Shown: positions 42,278 through 51,507, counted from the first letter of the stretch. The stretch is 64,000 nt of DNA from an uncultured Paraprevotella sp. (GCA_910586505.1 CAJUGV010000001.1:434001-498000); one strand, 5' to 3'. Made by a program: numbers and translations. The notes: a model not told the origin generated them from the sequence alone.

Positions 42278-43654
42278 ATGGAAACAAACGAAATAAAAGC
42301 AGTATATTTCGTAGGAATAGGCGGTATCGGCATGAGTGCCATTGCCCGTTATTTCCTTCATAAGGGGGTGTATGTGGCAGGCTACGACCGGACACCGTCC
42401 GAACTTACGCAGAAATTGCAGGAAGAAGGGGCGCACGTTCATTATGAGGAAGATGTGGAGCAAATACCTGCGGCTTGCAAGGATAAGGAGAGTTGTCTTG
42501 TGATCTATACACCGGCTGTTCCGGCCGATCATGCGGAGCTGGTCTTCTTTAGACGGCAGGGATTTGAAATAGAGAAGCGCGCGCAGGTGCTGGGCGCCCT
42601 GACGCGTTCTTACAAGGGGCTTTGTGTGGCCGGTACGCATGGAAAAACTACGACATCTTCCATGGCGGCGCATATTCTTCATCAGAGCCATGTGGACTGT
42701 AACGCATTTTTAGGGGGGATCACGAAAAACTACGGCACGAATTACATCTTGTCCGCCGACAGCGATTATGTGGTCATTGAGGCCGATGAATTCGACCGTT
42801 CATTTCACTGGCTTACCCCTTATGCTACCGTGATTACCGCGACCGATCCCGATCATCTGGATATTTACGGCACGAAGGAAGCCTATCTGGAAAGTTTCAG
42901 AAAGTATACTTCGCTGATTCGTCCCGACGGATATCTTATTCTGCATGAAGGACTGGAGATGGATCCTGACGTGCAGGCCGGGGTGACTGTTTATACCTAT
43001 AGCCGTACACATGGCGATTTTCATGCCGAGAATATCCGAGTGGCTAACGGAGAAATACTTTTCGACTTTATTTCTCCGATGGGAAATATCAATGACATAC
43101 AGCTTGGAGTACCGGTGGGAATCAATATTGATAACGGCATTGCCGCCATGGCTTTGGCGCAGGTCAGCGGGGTGGCTGATCAGGAGATCAGGCAGGCTAT
43201 GGCTTCGTTCGGCGGAGTGGACCGCCGTTTTGACTTCCGTCTGAAAGAAGACAAGGCCGTGTTCCTTACAGACTATGCACATCATCCTGCCGAAATCAGA
43301 CAAAGTGTGCTTTCAATTCGTGAACTGTACGGCGACAGGAAGATTGCCGCAATATTCCAGCCTCATCTTTATACGCGCACGCGAGATTTCTACAAGGAGT
43401 TTGCAGAGAGCCTCTCGCTGTTGGACGAGGTGATACTGACAGATATCTATCCGGCCCGGGAAGAGCCTATACAAGGGGTGACCAGCAGATTGATATACGA
43501 TAATCTGAATGCAGGTGTGAAGAAGACGTTGTGCAGAAAAGAAGCGGTGCCTGAACAAGTGCGCCGTTCGGATGCTCATGTGTTTATACTTCTGGGAGCC
43601 GGTGACATAGAAACTTATGCTCCGCAGATAACAGAAATATTGAAAGAGAGATGA
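42278..43654 (+). CDS. murC: UDP-MurNAc:L-alanine ligase
   Basis: MurC starts assembly of the stem peptide. It contains FVGIGGIGMSAIARYFLHKG, VYTPAVPADHAEL-type residues (IYTPAVPADH), the ATP loop VAGTHGKTTTSSMAA, IEADEFDRSFH, TDPDHLDIYG and DYAHHPAEIR. Length 458 is standard. Its stop overlaps the ftsQ start (ATGA). Confidence 0.97.
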   Translation: METNEIKAVYFVGIGGIGMSAIARYFLHKGVYVAGYDRTPSELTQKLQEEGAHVHYEEDVEQIPAACKDKESCLVIYTPAVPADHAELVFFRRQGFEIEKRAQVLGALTRSYKGLCVAGTHGKTTTSSMAAHILHQSHVDCNAFLGGITKNYGTNYILSADSDYVVIEADEFDRSFHWLTPYATVITATDPDHLDIYGTKEAYLESFRKYTSLIRPDGYLILHEGLEMDPDVQAGVTVYTYSRTHGDFHAENIRVANGEILFDFISPMGNINDIQLGVPVGINIDNGIAAMALAQVSGVADQEIRQAMASFGGVDRRFDFRLKEDKAVFLTDYAHHPAEIRQSVLSIRELYGDRKIAAIFQPHLYTRTRDFYKEFAESLSLLDEVILTDIYPAREEPIQGVTSRLIYDNLNAGVKKTLCRKEAVPEQVRRSDAHVFILLGAGDIETYAPQITEILKER

Positions 43655-44388
43655 TAAAAAAACTGGCCATCATACTGTTGCTGTTGGGGCTGCTCTGTTA
43701 TTTCATGGCAGCCGTCACGGTGCTGAACAAGCCTGAAGAGGGACTTGTGTGCAGCGGCGTGGAAGTGGTGGTGGAAGACAGTTTGCAGACCGGTTTTATC
43801 CGCAAGAAAGAGGTGTTGCAATTATTGAAAAAGCGAAAATGCGACCCTACCGGACAAAAGGTGGACAGTGTTATGCTGAGTGTGATAGAGGGCACCTTGC
43901 GTAAGAGTCCTTATATAGAGGAGGCGACAAGCTATAAGACACCCGGCGGAAAGGTTTGCATACGTGTCAGGCAACGCCTTCCGATATTGCATGTCATGGC
44001 TTCGGGCGGACAGGATTACTATTTGGACAAGACGGGCCGACAAATGCCCGAATCTTCGTATTTTGCCAACCTTCCGGTAGCGACGGGCTGTATTACGCCA
44101 GAATATGCGCGGAAGAATCTGGTGAAGTTGGGACGGCTCATACAGGATGATCCGTTCTGGAACAACCAGATACAACAGATACATGTGTTGGAAAACGGAG
44201 AAGTGGAACTGATACCCCGCGTGGGGGAACATACCATCTTTCTGGGGCGTCCTACGGAAGTGGAGCGTAAACTCGGACGGATGAAAGACTTTTATACCGA
44301 AGGACTGAACAAAGTGGGGTGGAATAAGTATTCCCAAATAAGCCTGAAGTATGACAATCAAATTATTTGCAAGAAAAACAAGAAGTGA
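43651..44388 (+). CDS. ftsQ: Cell division protein FtsQ
   Basis: FtsQ is a bitopic divisome protein. It has a short cytoplasmic N-terminus, a membrane helix at about 4-22 (LAIILLLLGLLCYFMAAVT), then a POTRA-like domain (TGFIRKKEVLQLLKKRK, LRKSPYIEEATSYK) and a beta domain ending SLKYDNQIICKK. 245 residues. Position between murC (4-bp overlap) and ftsA supports the call, since sequence conservation of FtsQ is low. Confidence 0.9.
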   Translation: MIKKLAIILLLLGLLCYFMAAVTVLNKPEEGLVCSGVEVVVEDSLQTGFIRKKEVLQLLKKRKCDPTGQKVDSVMLSVIEGTLRKSPYIEEATSYKTPGGKVCIRVRQRLPILHVMASGGQDYYLDKTGRQMPESSYFANLPVATGCITPEYARKNLVKLGRLIQDDPFWNNQIQQIHVLENGEVELIPRVGEHTIFLGRPTEVERKLGRMKDFYTEGLNKVGWNKYSQISLKYDNQIICKKNKK

Positions 44389-44389
44389 T

Positions 44390-45745
44390 ATGGCTGTAGA
44401 GAAAGAAATTATTGTAGCAATAGAATTCGGCTCCTCGAAAATACGCGGTGTGGCCGGATGTAAGAATATAGACGGTAGCGTGCAGGTGCTTGATGTGGAA
44501 CAGGTGGATGCACGTAATTGTATCCGTAAGGGCGTCGTGTATAATATCGACAAGACGGTGATGTGCCTGAAACATATCCTGGAAAAGATGGAGAAGGAGC
44601 TCAATCTCCGTATCCGTAGCGTATTTGTAGGCATTGGGGGGCAGTCATTGCGTGTCAGAAAGAATACGGTCTCACGTCAATTTGCCGCTAAAACGGTCAT
44701 TTCACAGGAGTTGGTGGATTCTTTGCTCAAGTTTAATCGGAATACAGTTTATCCGGGATACGAGATTCTTGACGTGATTCCGCAGGAGTATCGCGTAGGA
44801 TTGGATACGACCACGGATCCGGTGGGTGTGTTGAGCAACCAGATAGACGGTACATATCTGAATCTCATTGCGCGTGCCGAGGTAAGAGAATATGTGTTGA
44901 AATGTGTGGAGGCGGTAGGGCTGGATGTAGCCGGTATCTTGGTTGCACCTGTGACGGTGGCCGAGTGTGTGCTGACCGATACGGAGAAGCGTTCGGGATG
45001 TGCGCTTGTCGATATGGGGTACGGCACTACTACCGTGACGGTATATAAGAACAATCTGTTGCGCCATCTGGCTGTGATTCCTTTGGGGGGCAACAGCATT
45101 ACGCAGGATCTTTGCAGTCAGCAGATTGACGAGGATGAGGCCGAAGGGCTGAAAGTCAAGTACGGCTCGGCTTATTCGGATCTGAATGGTGAGGAACTGG
45201 CCAAAAATCTCCTGATGAACAACGGGCGTACGATAGAGGAACGTTTGCTTGTGGATGTTGTAGAGGCGCGCGAGGAAGAGATCTTGGGGAATGTGGCTGC
45301 ACAACTGTATAACAGCGGATTTCAGGATAAGTTGCTGGCCGGTATCGTCTTTTCAGGTGGAGCGGCCGGTGTGAAGAATCTTGAAAAGGCTGTTTTTGCC
45401 CGCATCCGTCCTGATAAGATGCGTTTTGCCCGTAGCGTGCCGTTCGAACTGAAACCGGCTCATGCCGAACAGGTTATGAAGGACGGTTCTCTGAACACCC
45501 TGTTGTCGTTACTTTATAAAGGTAACAGGAATTGTGTGGAGGAAAGAGAAACGGTATCGGTAGAGGATATTAAAGAAGACGTACGTGAGGAAGAGGTGAA
45601 ACCGGAAGTCAGACCGGAAGTGAAGGTTGAGGAAGAAGTGCGTGAGACAGTCCGCGAGAAGGAAACCCGCCCGGAGGGAAAACGCTTTTGGACAAAAGTA
45701 AAAGAGAAGATTGAAATACTGACGAAGACGGTAACTGAAGAATAA
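44390..45745 (+). CDS. ftsA: Cell division protein FtsA
   Basis: FtsA is the actin-like protein that tethers FtsZ to the membrane. ATG 44390 (MAVEKEIIVAIEFGSSKIRG) gives 451 residues and lies 1 bp after the ftsQ stop. The phosphate-1 loop IEFGSSKIRG, SHS-type 1C domain region, phosphate-2 LVDMGYGTTTVTVYKN and the FSGGAAGVKNLEK block are present. The C-terminal linker is Glu/Val-rich, and the last 15 residues (FWTKVKEKIEILTKTVT) form the amphipathic membrane-targeting helix. Confidence 0.95.
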   Translation: MAVEKEIIVAIEFGSSKIRGVAGCKNIDGSVQVLDVEQVDARNCIRKGVVYNIDKTVMCLKHILEKMEKELNLRIRSVFVGIGGQSLRVRKNTVSRQFAAKTVISQELVDSLLKFNRNTVYPGYEILDVIPQEYRVGLDTTTDPVGVLSNQIDGTYLNLIARAEVREYVLKCVEAVGLDVAGILVAPVTVAECVLTDTEKRSGCALVDMGYGTTTVTVYKNNLLRHLAVIPLGGNSITQDLCSQQIDEDEAEGLKVKYGSAYSDLNGEELAKNLLMNNGRTIEERLLVDVVEAREEEILGNVAAQLYNSGFQDKLLAGIVFSGGAAGVKNLEKAVFARIRPDKMRFARSVPFELKPAHAEQVMKDGSLNTLLSLLYKGNRNCVEERETVSVEDIKEDVREEEVKPEVRPEVKVEEEVRETVREKETRPEGKRFWTKVKEKIEILTKTVTEE

Positions 45746-45765
45746 CATAGAAAAATTAGTATATT

Positions 45766-47085
45766 ATGCAGGAAGAATCAGACATACGGTTCAACTTCAA
45801 GACGAACAGTCCGAGTATCATCAAGGTCATCGGAGTGGGCGGCGGTGGAGGTAATGCCGTCAATCATATGTATAAGGAAGGTATTCACGATGTGAGTTTC
45901 GTGTTGTGTAATACCGATAATCAGGCTTTGAGCGATTCTCCCATCCCGACACGGTTGCAGTTGGGAGCGGAAGGCCTGGGAGCGGGAAACCGTCCGGAGC
46001 GTGCGCGGCAGGCTGCTATTGAAAGTTTGGACGGTATAAAAAATATGCTGAACGATGGTACGCGCATGGTGTTCATTACGGCCGGTATGGGCGGCGGAAC
46101 GGGTACGGGAGCAGCTCCTGTGATTGCGCAATGTGCCAAGGAATTGGGTATTCTTACGGTAGGTATTGTGACCATTCCGTTCCGTTTTGAAGGTGTGAAA
46201 AAGATAGATCAGGCACTGGATGGCGTGGAGGAAATATCCAAGCATGTGGATGCATTGCTGGTGATCAACAATGAGCGTCTGCGTGAAATATATACGGAAC
46301 TTACCGTGTTGAACGCTTTTGCCAAAGCCGACGACACCCTTTCCGTTGCGGCTAAGAGCATTGCCGAAATCATTACGGTGCATGGTATCGTGAATCTGGA
46401 CTTCCAGGATGTGACCACAGTGCTGAAAGACGGTGGTGTGGCTATAATGAGTACGGGATTCGGCGAGGGCGAAGGGCGTGTGGCGCAGGCTATCAAAAGC
46501 GCACTTCATTCCCCATTGCTTAATAACAACGATATTTTCAATTCCAAGAAAGTGTTGCTGAGCATCTCCTTCTGTGACCAGGAGGAGGGCGACCAGTTGA
46601 CCATGGAAGAAATGAATGAAGTGCATGAATTCATGAGCGGATTCGGAGACGATGTGGAAACAAAGTTCGGTCTGGCTACTGATGCTTCGTTAGGCAAGAA
46701 GGTGAAGATTACGGTGCTGGCTACCGGATTCGGCCTGAAGAATGTGCCGGGTATGGATGACGTCTTGTCGAAGCATGAAGTGGAGAATGAAGAAGTCCGT
46801 GCACAGAAAGAAGAGATCGCCGCTCAAAAGGCTGAACGCAGGCGTGAGTTCTATACGAATGACGGAAATCAGGGGGAGATCAAGCGTCCGCGTCATCTTT
46901 ATATTTTCGGCGACGATGATCTGGACAACGATGACGTGATCTCTATGGTAGAGGATACGCCTACTTATAAACGTAGCAAAGAAGTGCTGGCCAGCATCAA
47001 GGGAAAGACCAGAAATGTGGAGAGTAGTGCCGGCAATGCGGAAAATGAGACTGGGGAAGAAGAGAAATCAATGATTGTTTTTTAA
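45766..47085 (+). CDS. ftsZ: Cell division GTPase FtsZ
   Basis: FtsZ polymerises into the division ring. The GTP-binding signature includes VIGVGGGGGNAVNHM and the tubulin loop GMGGGTGTGAAPVIA; the T7 region NLDFQDVTTVL is also present. After the globular core (about residues 1-320) there is a charged linker and a conserved C-terminal peptide (IPTYKRSK-like DTPTYKRSKEV). 439 residues, typical of Bacteroidetes. It lies 20 bp after ftsA. Confidence 0.98.
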   Translation: MQEESDIRFNFKTNSPSIIKVIGVGGGGGNAVNHMYKEGIHDVSFVLCNTDNQALSDSPIPTRLQLGAEGLGAGNRPERARQAAIESLDGIKNMLNDGTRMVFITAGMGGGTGTGAAPVIAQCAKELGILTVGIVTIPFRFEGVKKIDQALDGVEEISKHVDALLVINNERLREIYTELTVLNAFAKADDTLSVAAKSIAEIITVHGIVNLDFQDVTTVLKDGGVAIMSTGFGEGEGRVAQAIKSALHSPLLNNNDIFNSKKVLLSISFCDQEEGDQLTMEEMNEVHEFMSGFGDDVETKFGLATDASLGKKVKITVLATGFGLKNVPGMDDVLSKHEVENEEVRAQKEEIAAQKAERRREFYTNDGNQGEIKRPRHLYIFGDDDLDNDDVISMVEDTPTYKRSKEVLASIKGKTRNVESSAGNAENETGEEEKSMIVF

Positions 47086-47108
47086 ATGATATTTTAAAGA
47101 AATCGTAT

Positions 47109-47558
47109 ATGGCACTTTTTGAACAAATCAGTAAGGATATCGTGACGGCAATGAAGGCGAAGGACAAAGTAGCATTGGAATCGTTGCGCAACATCAAGAA
47201 GTTTTTTCTGGAAGCCAAGACCGCTCCCGGAGCTAATGACGAACTGACAGACGATGCCGCCATGAAAATTCTGGCTAAACTGGCCAAGCAAGGTAAGGAT
47301 ACCGCAGCCTTGTATGTGGAACAGGGACGTCAGGATCTGGCAGAAGAGGAATTGGCTCAGGTGGAGATCATCAGCCGTTACCTGCCTAAGCAACTTTCTG
47401 CCGAGGAGTTGGAGCAGGAAATCAGGGCAATTATCGCGGCGCTGGGTGCCACGAGTCCCAAAGATATGGGTAAGGTGATGGGAACGGCTACCAAACAATT
47501 GGCAGGAAAGGCTGACGGGAAGGCCATCAGCAGTTTGGTGAAGCAGCTGTTGGCCTGA
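47109..47558 (+). CDS. GatB/YqeY-domain protein
   Basis: This 149-residue cytosolic protein is a stand-alone YqeY domain, related to the tRNA-binding tail of the amidotransferase subunit GatB. It has the helical pattern MALFEQISKDIVTAMKAKD, the KQGKDTAALYVEQGRQDLAEEE block and YLPKQLSAEELE. Its cellular role is unclear. It follows ftsZ by 23 bp and precedes a terminator, so it is the last gene of the murG-ftsZ transcript. Confidence 0.92.
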   Translation: MALFEQISKDIVTAMKAKDKVALESLRNIKKFFLEAKTAPGANDELTDDAAMKILAKLAKQGKDTAALYVEQGRQDLAEEELAQVEIISRYLPKQLSAEELEQEIRAIIAALGATSPKDMGKVMGTATKQLAGKADGKAISSLVKQLLA

Positions 47559-47583
47559 AGGCTGTAGGCATAGTGATTTAATG

Positions 47584-47630
47584 CCGGATACCGTACCGCA
47601 ATGTTGGAAGTGGAACGGTATCCGGTTTTT
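47584..47630 (+). terminator. Terminator of the murG-ftsZ-yqeY unit
   Basis: CCGGATACCGT (47584-47594) pairs with ACGGTATCCGG (47615-47625), followed by TTTTT. Confidence 0.9.
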
Positions 47631-47763
47631 ATTGTGTCTTATCTGTTTCACGTGCGGGAGAGGCCGCACGGGAAATAGGGCGGAAGAAAAGGTTTTTAAA
47701 CCTTATATTTCTAATATTTCTTAAAATATTTATTTTTTTTCTTGGATAGTGACGGTTTCATTT

Positions 47764-47771
47764 TATTTTTG
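47764..47771 (+). promoter_or_regulatory. -7 box (TATTTTTG) of the small secreted protein gene
   Basis: An exact TAnnTTTG match 26 bp before the ATG at 47798. Confidence 0.55.
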
Positions 47772-47797
47772 CAAAATAGAAGTTACTTGTAATTGTA

Positions 47798-48163
47798 ATG
47801 TGGGGGTATAGTTGGAAAAAGGTTTGTATGTGTGTATTGATAGCTTGCAATAGTATAGCAAGTGTTTCGGCAACAGGACGCGCATTCGTCAGACTTAGGA
47901 CCGACTCTTTGGGGAGTGGTGTTCCTTTTTCCGAGTATACTCATATTTATAAAACGAAAAGAGTCTCTTCCACTTATCCTATCAAGATAAAGATGAAAGG
48001 GAATTCGTTGCAGGTTACAAGCCGTCACTCACAGATGCTTCCTGTATACAAGGGCAATGGCGTTTTTTATGGTTTGTTCCGTTTGAACAAAGGTACAAAC
48101 TGGATCAGCGGGTTGCCGAAGGGAGTCTATATCATTAATAACTCTAAAATAATGGTGTCGTGA
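47798..48163 (+). CDS. Small exported protein with sorting-like C-terminal tail
   Basis: This 121-residue protein is not assigned to a known family. A basic start and hydrophobic stretch (WKKVCMCVLIACNSIASVSA) form a signal peptide. The mature part is basic and Ser/Gly-rich, and it ends GLPKGVYIINNSKIMVS, the same type of tail as the calycin-like proteins at 25637 and 28065. It has its own promoter box and lies 62 bp before the acyltransferase gene. It might be a remnant of a longer exported protein that kept signal and tail; this is an inference. Confidence 0.6.
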   Translation: MWGYSWKKVCMCVLIACNSIASVSATGRAFVRLRTDSLGSGVPFSEYTHIYKTKRVSSTYPIKIKMKGNSLQVTSRHSQMLPVYKGNGVFYGLFRLNKGTNWISGLPKGVYIINNSKIMVS

Positions 48164-48224
48164 GCAACCTTTCCGGATGGAGAGATTGCTGTCTGCTGTC
48201 GCAATGGAGATAAAAGAAAAAATC

Positions 48225-49043
48225 ATGCCTGATAAAGCTGTAACGTTAATAGACCTTGATAAAATAGTGAGGTCTCGTGCCGGAAACAAAGCCCGGTATA
48301 TTCCTCGTTGTCTGATAAGCGGATTAAAACGTCTTATTCATCAGGATTTTATTAACGAATACTTGCGTCGGGGATACGTGGGAGTGGACTTCTGTGAGAA
48401 TACATTGAAGTATCTGGATGTGAAGGTGAAAGTGGAGGGATTGGAGAATATCTCCGATTTGTCTCGTAGATATACTTTTGTTTCCAATCATCCGTTAGGG
48501 GCCATAGACGGGGTGACACTTGGTATGGTACTCGGACGGCATTACGACGGAAAAATCAAGTATCTGGTAAACGACTTGCTTATGAATCTGGAGGGGCTGG
48601 CTCCTCTCTGTATACCGATAAACAAGTTGGGTAAGCAGGGACGTAATTTCCCGCAGATGGTGGAGGATGCCTTTCGTTCCGACAGCCAGATTATCATGTT
48701 TCCTGCCGGTATCTGTTCGAGACGAATGAAAGATGGAAGTATCCGTGACTTAGCATGGAATAAGACCTTTGTAGTGAAGAGCGTGGCTACCGGACGTGAT
48801 ATTGTGCCGATACATTTTGTCGGGCAGAATTCCAAACGCTTCTATTCCATTGCCGAGTGGTGTAAGCGGTTGCGTCTCAAGTTTAATCTGGCTATGTTGT
48901 TCTTGCCGGACGAGATGTACCGTAGTCAGCACGGAGAATACCGTGTAATAATCGGGCAACCTATATCTTGGACTACATTTGACAAGTCTAAAAGTCCGCA
49001 ACAATGGGCGCAAGAGGTAAAGGAGCAAGTATATAAGTTATAA
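48225..49043 (+). CDS. glsA: PlsC-like O-acyltransferase, predicted glycine-lipid synthesis (GlsA-type)
   Basis: This lysophospholipid-acyltransferase-like protein has the acceptor motif SNHPLGAIDGVTLG (an HxxxxD-type block, here H-PLGAI-D) and the second block IIMFPAGICSRR. In Bacteroides thetaiotaomicron the adjacent genes BT_3458 (PlsC-like, GlsA) and BT_3459 (GNAT-like, GlsB) make glycine lipids, and this gene and the next have the same families and order. GlsA would add the second acyl chain through an ester bond. ATG 48225 (MPDKAVTLIDLDKIV) is preferred; in-frame ATGs at 48177 and 48204 would lengthen it. Orthology is inferred from recall, not a search. Confidence 0.78.
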   Translation: MPDKAVTLIDLDKIVRSRAGNKARYIPRCLISGLKRLIHQDFINEYLRRGYVGVDFCENTLKYLDVKVKVEGLENISDLSRRYTFVSNHPLGAIDGVTLGMVLGRHYDGKIKYLVNDLLMNLEGLAPLCIPINKLGKQGRNFPQMVEDAFRSDSQIIMFPAGICSRRMKDGSIRDLAWNKTFVVKSVATGRDIVPIHFVGQNSKRFYSIAEWCKRLRLKFNLAMLFLPDEMYRSQHGEYRVIIGQPISWTTFDKSKSPQQWAQEVKEQVYKL

Positions 49044-49067
49044 AGAGAAGAAAAACAGTTAGACAAT

Positions 49068-50000
49068 ATGGAACAAATCATAGCTCCGGTAGAAAAGGCC
49101 CTGCTGAAAGCGGAACTGACACCGGATAAAAGATTACGATATACGAACAAGAGCCATAATGAAATCTATGTGGTGACATATCAGGATTCACCACATGTGA
49201 TTCGTGAAATCGGTCGCTTGCGTGAGATTGCGTTCAGGGCCGGTGGCGGAGGTACTGGGCTTTCGCTTGATCTGGATGACTTCGATATGATGGAGAACCC
49301 TTACAAGCAGTTGATCGTTTGGGATCCCGAGGAAGAAGCCATCTTGGGAGGATATCGTTATCTGCTTGGTTCGGAGGTACAGTTTGGTGCGGATGGGCAG
49401 CCTATTCTGGCAACTTCGCACATGTTTAATTTCTCGGAGAACTTTCTGAAAAATTATATGCCTTATACGATAGAGTTAGGACGGTCGTTCGTTACGTTGG
49501 AGTATCAGAGTACGCGTCAGGGCTCGAAAGGACTATTCGCGTTGGACAATCTGTGGGACGGATTGGGAGCACTGACCGTGCTTGAACCTGACGTTCGTTA
49601 TTATTTTGGTAAGATGACCATGTATCCTTCTTACAACCGCTATGGCCGGGATATGATCCTGTATTTCCTTAAGAAGCATTTTGAGGATAAGGACAAACTT
49701 ATCGTGCCGATTCATCCTTTGCAGTTGGAGGCCGATACGGAAGAACTCCGTAAACTGTTTGTCCATGAAAATTTTAAGGAGGATTACAGGATTCTGAATA
49801 CCGAAGTGCGTAAGCTGGGATATAACATACCTCCGTTGGTGAATGCCTATATGGGGCTGTCACCGACCATGAAGATGTTCGGGACAGCCATTAATGATGA
49901 GTTCGGCAATGTGGAGGAGACCGGTATCCTCATCGCCGTGGATGAAATACGAGAGGAAAAGCGTCGGCGTCATATAGAGACCTTCTCCGGTCGTGAGTGA
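49068..50000 (+). CDS. glsB: GNAT-type N-acyltransferase, predicted glycine-lipid synthesis (GlsB-type)
   Basis: This 310-residue acetyltransferase-fold protein resembles the OlsB/GlsB class, which transfers a 3-hydroxy fatty acid to an amino group, here predicted to be glycine. Landmarks are REIGRLREIAFRAGGGGTG, DDFDMMENPYKQLIVWDPEE, ELGRSFVTLEYQ and YFGKMTMYPSYNRYGRDMI. It starts 24 bp after the GlsA-type gene, so the two form an operon. Glycine lipids and related flavolipins are membrane components of many Bacteroidetes. A role in ornithine-lipid synthesis is an alternative. Confidence 0.78.
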   Translation: MEQIIAPVEKALLKAELTPDKRLRYTNKSHNEIYVVTYQDSPHVIREIGRLREIAFRAGGGGTGLSLDLDDFDMMENPYKQLIVWDPEEEAILGGYRYLLGSEVQFGADGQPILATSHMFNFSENFLKNYMPYTIELGRSFVTLEYQSTRQGSKGLFALDNLWDGLGALTVLEPDVRYYFGKMTMYPSYNRYGRDMILYFLKKHFEDKDKLIVPIHPLQLEADTEELRKLFVHENFKEDYRILNTEVRKLGYNIPPLVNAYMGLSPTMKMFGTAINDEFGNVEETGILIAVDEIREEKRRRHIETFSGRE

Positions 50001-50023
50001 TAGTGTCTGTAACGTGTTGGTGT

Positions 50024-51379
50024 TTATACAAAGGGCAGGCTCATTCCATTGATTTTTCGGTACAGATCTAAAGCATACACGTCTGTCATGCCTGATATGT
50101 AGTCCAATACCGCCATGATGCGGTCGTACAGGCATTCTGCCCCGATGTCATATTGTTGTGATACGCGGTTTATCAACAATTGCGAATATGCTTTTTCCGG
50201 ATGGCACACGGCTTCTGTCATCAGCTCGAGAAGCGTAGTGATGACCTGGAAGCCGGCCAATTCTATATCTACCACGTCTTTGCTTCTGTATATTTTGTCG
50301 AATGCCATTTTTTCGCAAGCCTTGTAGGCTTTGTGCGGTATGTCGGATATATGGTCGATAAGGCAGCCTTTGAATGTTCCGTTCAGAATCTCTTCCTCAT
50401 GTTCGAGGAATACCTTCACACATTCGCTTTCCAGGCAACCGATTACGCAAGAGCGCAAATAAACAATCTGTTCGTTGATATCGTTTACGAGACACAAGTT
50501 TTTACGGATTGTCTGTTGGCGTTCTTCGTCAAAGAAGTTTAGCAGTAGTGTTTGTGTTTCTTCCGTATTGATGATTTTCAGTTTGTGTGCATCTTCGATA
50601 TCCATGATTTCGTAGCAGATGTCGTCAGCGGCTTCTACCAAATATACGAATGGATGGCGTGCATAACGCAGACCGCTTTTTTCACTGTTTATCTGTTGTA
50701 TGCCCAGTTCCTCTGCAATGAGCCGGTAGACAGGTATTTCACTTTGGAAGAAACCGAATTTTGCATGATTGCCGGCCAAATTAGAGGAAAACGGATATTT
50801 GACGATGGAGGCTAATGTGGTATAGGTCATGACAAATCCTCCTTCACGGCGTCCTTTGAAATGATGGGTCAGCAATCTGAAGGCATTGGCATTTCCTTCA
50901 AAGTGAATCAGATCATTCCATTCCGATTCAGTGAGTCCGTCGCCCTTTACAGGGTCGCGGTAGTCTTTCAGCCACCGCCCTTTTCCTTCGCTGAAAAACG
51001 TTCCGATGGCGCGTTCTCCCGAATGCCCGAAAGGCGGATTGCCCAAATCATGCGCCAGACAAGCTGCCGATACAATCGCTCCGGCTTCTGTCAGATGGGT
51101 ATTGTTCAGTGAAGGATGTTTTTTGATGAGTTCTCTTGAAACATCGTTGCCGAGCGAACGCCCTACACTTGACACCTCAAGGCTGTGTGTCAGTCTGTTG
51201 TGTACAAACACACTTCCCGGTAGCGGGAATACCTGCGTCTTGTTCTGTAATCGTCTGAATGGTGCGGAAAAGATGAGGCGGTCATAATCACGTTGGAACT
51301 CCGTGCGGTCGTCTTTCCTTATCTGATGGTATTTCTCTAATCCCAGTCTCTTGTTGGAGATTAATTGTGTCCAGTTCAT
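50024..51379 (-). CDS. dgt: Deoxyguanosinetriphosphate triphosphohydrolase-like protein
   Basis: An HD-domain dNTP triphosphohydrolase that releases triphosphate from dGTP or other dNTPs. The metal ligands are His65 (RLTHSLEVSS), His110-Asp111 (CLAHDLGNPPFGHSGE) and a later Asp in EAADDICYEIMD. N-terminal RTEFQRDYDRLIFSAPFRRLQNKTQVFP is a family hallmark. 451 residues. It is transcribed divergently from the operon that follows the dut remnant and converges with glsB; both neighbours dgt and dut concern nucleotide pools. Confidence 0.94.
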   Translation of the reverse strand: MNWTQLISNKRLGLEKYHQIRKDDRTEFQRDYDRLIFSAPFRRLQNKTQVFPLPGSVFVHNRLTHSLEVSSVGRSLGNDVSRELIKKHPSLNNTHLTEAGAIVSAACLAHDLGNPPFGHSGERAIGTFFSEGKGRWLKDYRDPVKGDGLTESEWNDLIHFEGNANAFRLLTHHFKGRREGGFVMTYTTLASIVKYPFSSNLAGNHAKFGFFQSEIPVYRLIAEELGIQQINSEKSGLRYARHPFVYLVEAADDICYEIMDIEDAHKLKIINTEETQTLLLNFFDEERQQTIRKNLCLVNDINEQIVYLRSCVIGCLESECVKVFLEHEEEILNGTFKGCLIDHISDIPHKAYKACEKMAFDKIYRSKDVVDIELAGFQVITTLLELMTEAVCHPEKAYSQLLINRVSQQYDIGAECLYDRIMAVLDYISGMTDVYALDLYRKINGMSLPFV

Positions 51380-51400
51380 ATCCTATATGTAGTTTCATCA

Positions 51401-51408
51401 CAAAAGTA
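51401..51408 (-). promoter_or_regulatory. -7 box (TACTTTTG on minus strand) of dgt
   Basis: An exact TAnnTTTG match 21 bp before the dgt ATG. Confidence 0.6.
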
Positions 51409-51471
51409 ATTAAAAAGGTTGACATTTGTTCTTTTTAAAGGAAAATCAATGGTGGTATACTGGGAATTGGT

Positions 51472-51479
51472 TATTTTTG
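51472..51479 (+). promoter_or_regulatory. -7 box (TATTTTTG) originally in front of dut
   Basis: An exact TAnnTTTG match 28 bp before the dut remnant start codon. It probably now serves the TPR/DUF4292/EnvC-like genes. Confidence 0.55.
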
Positions 51480-51507
51480 TACTTTGGAAACGATTAATTT
51501 GCCAATA

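Noticed and set aside
47651..47670. Inverted repeat CGTGCGG/CCGCACG after yqeY
   Set aside because: Short, without a T-run, and downstream of a clear terminator; likely chance.
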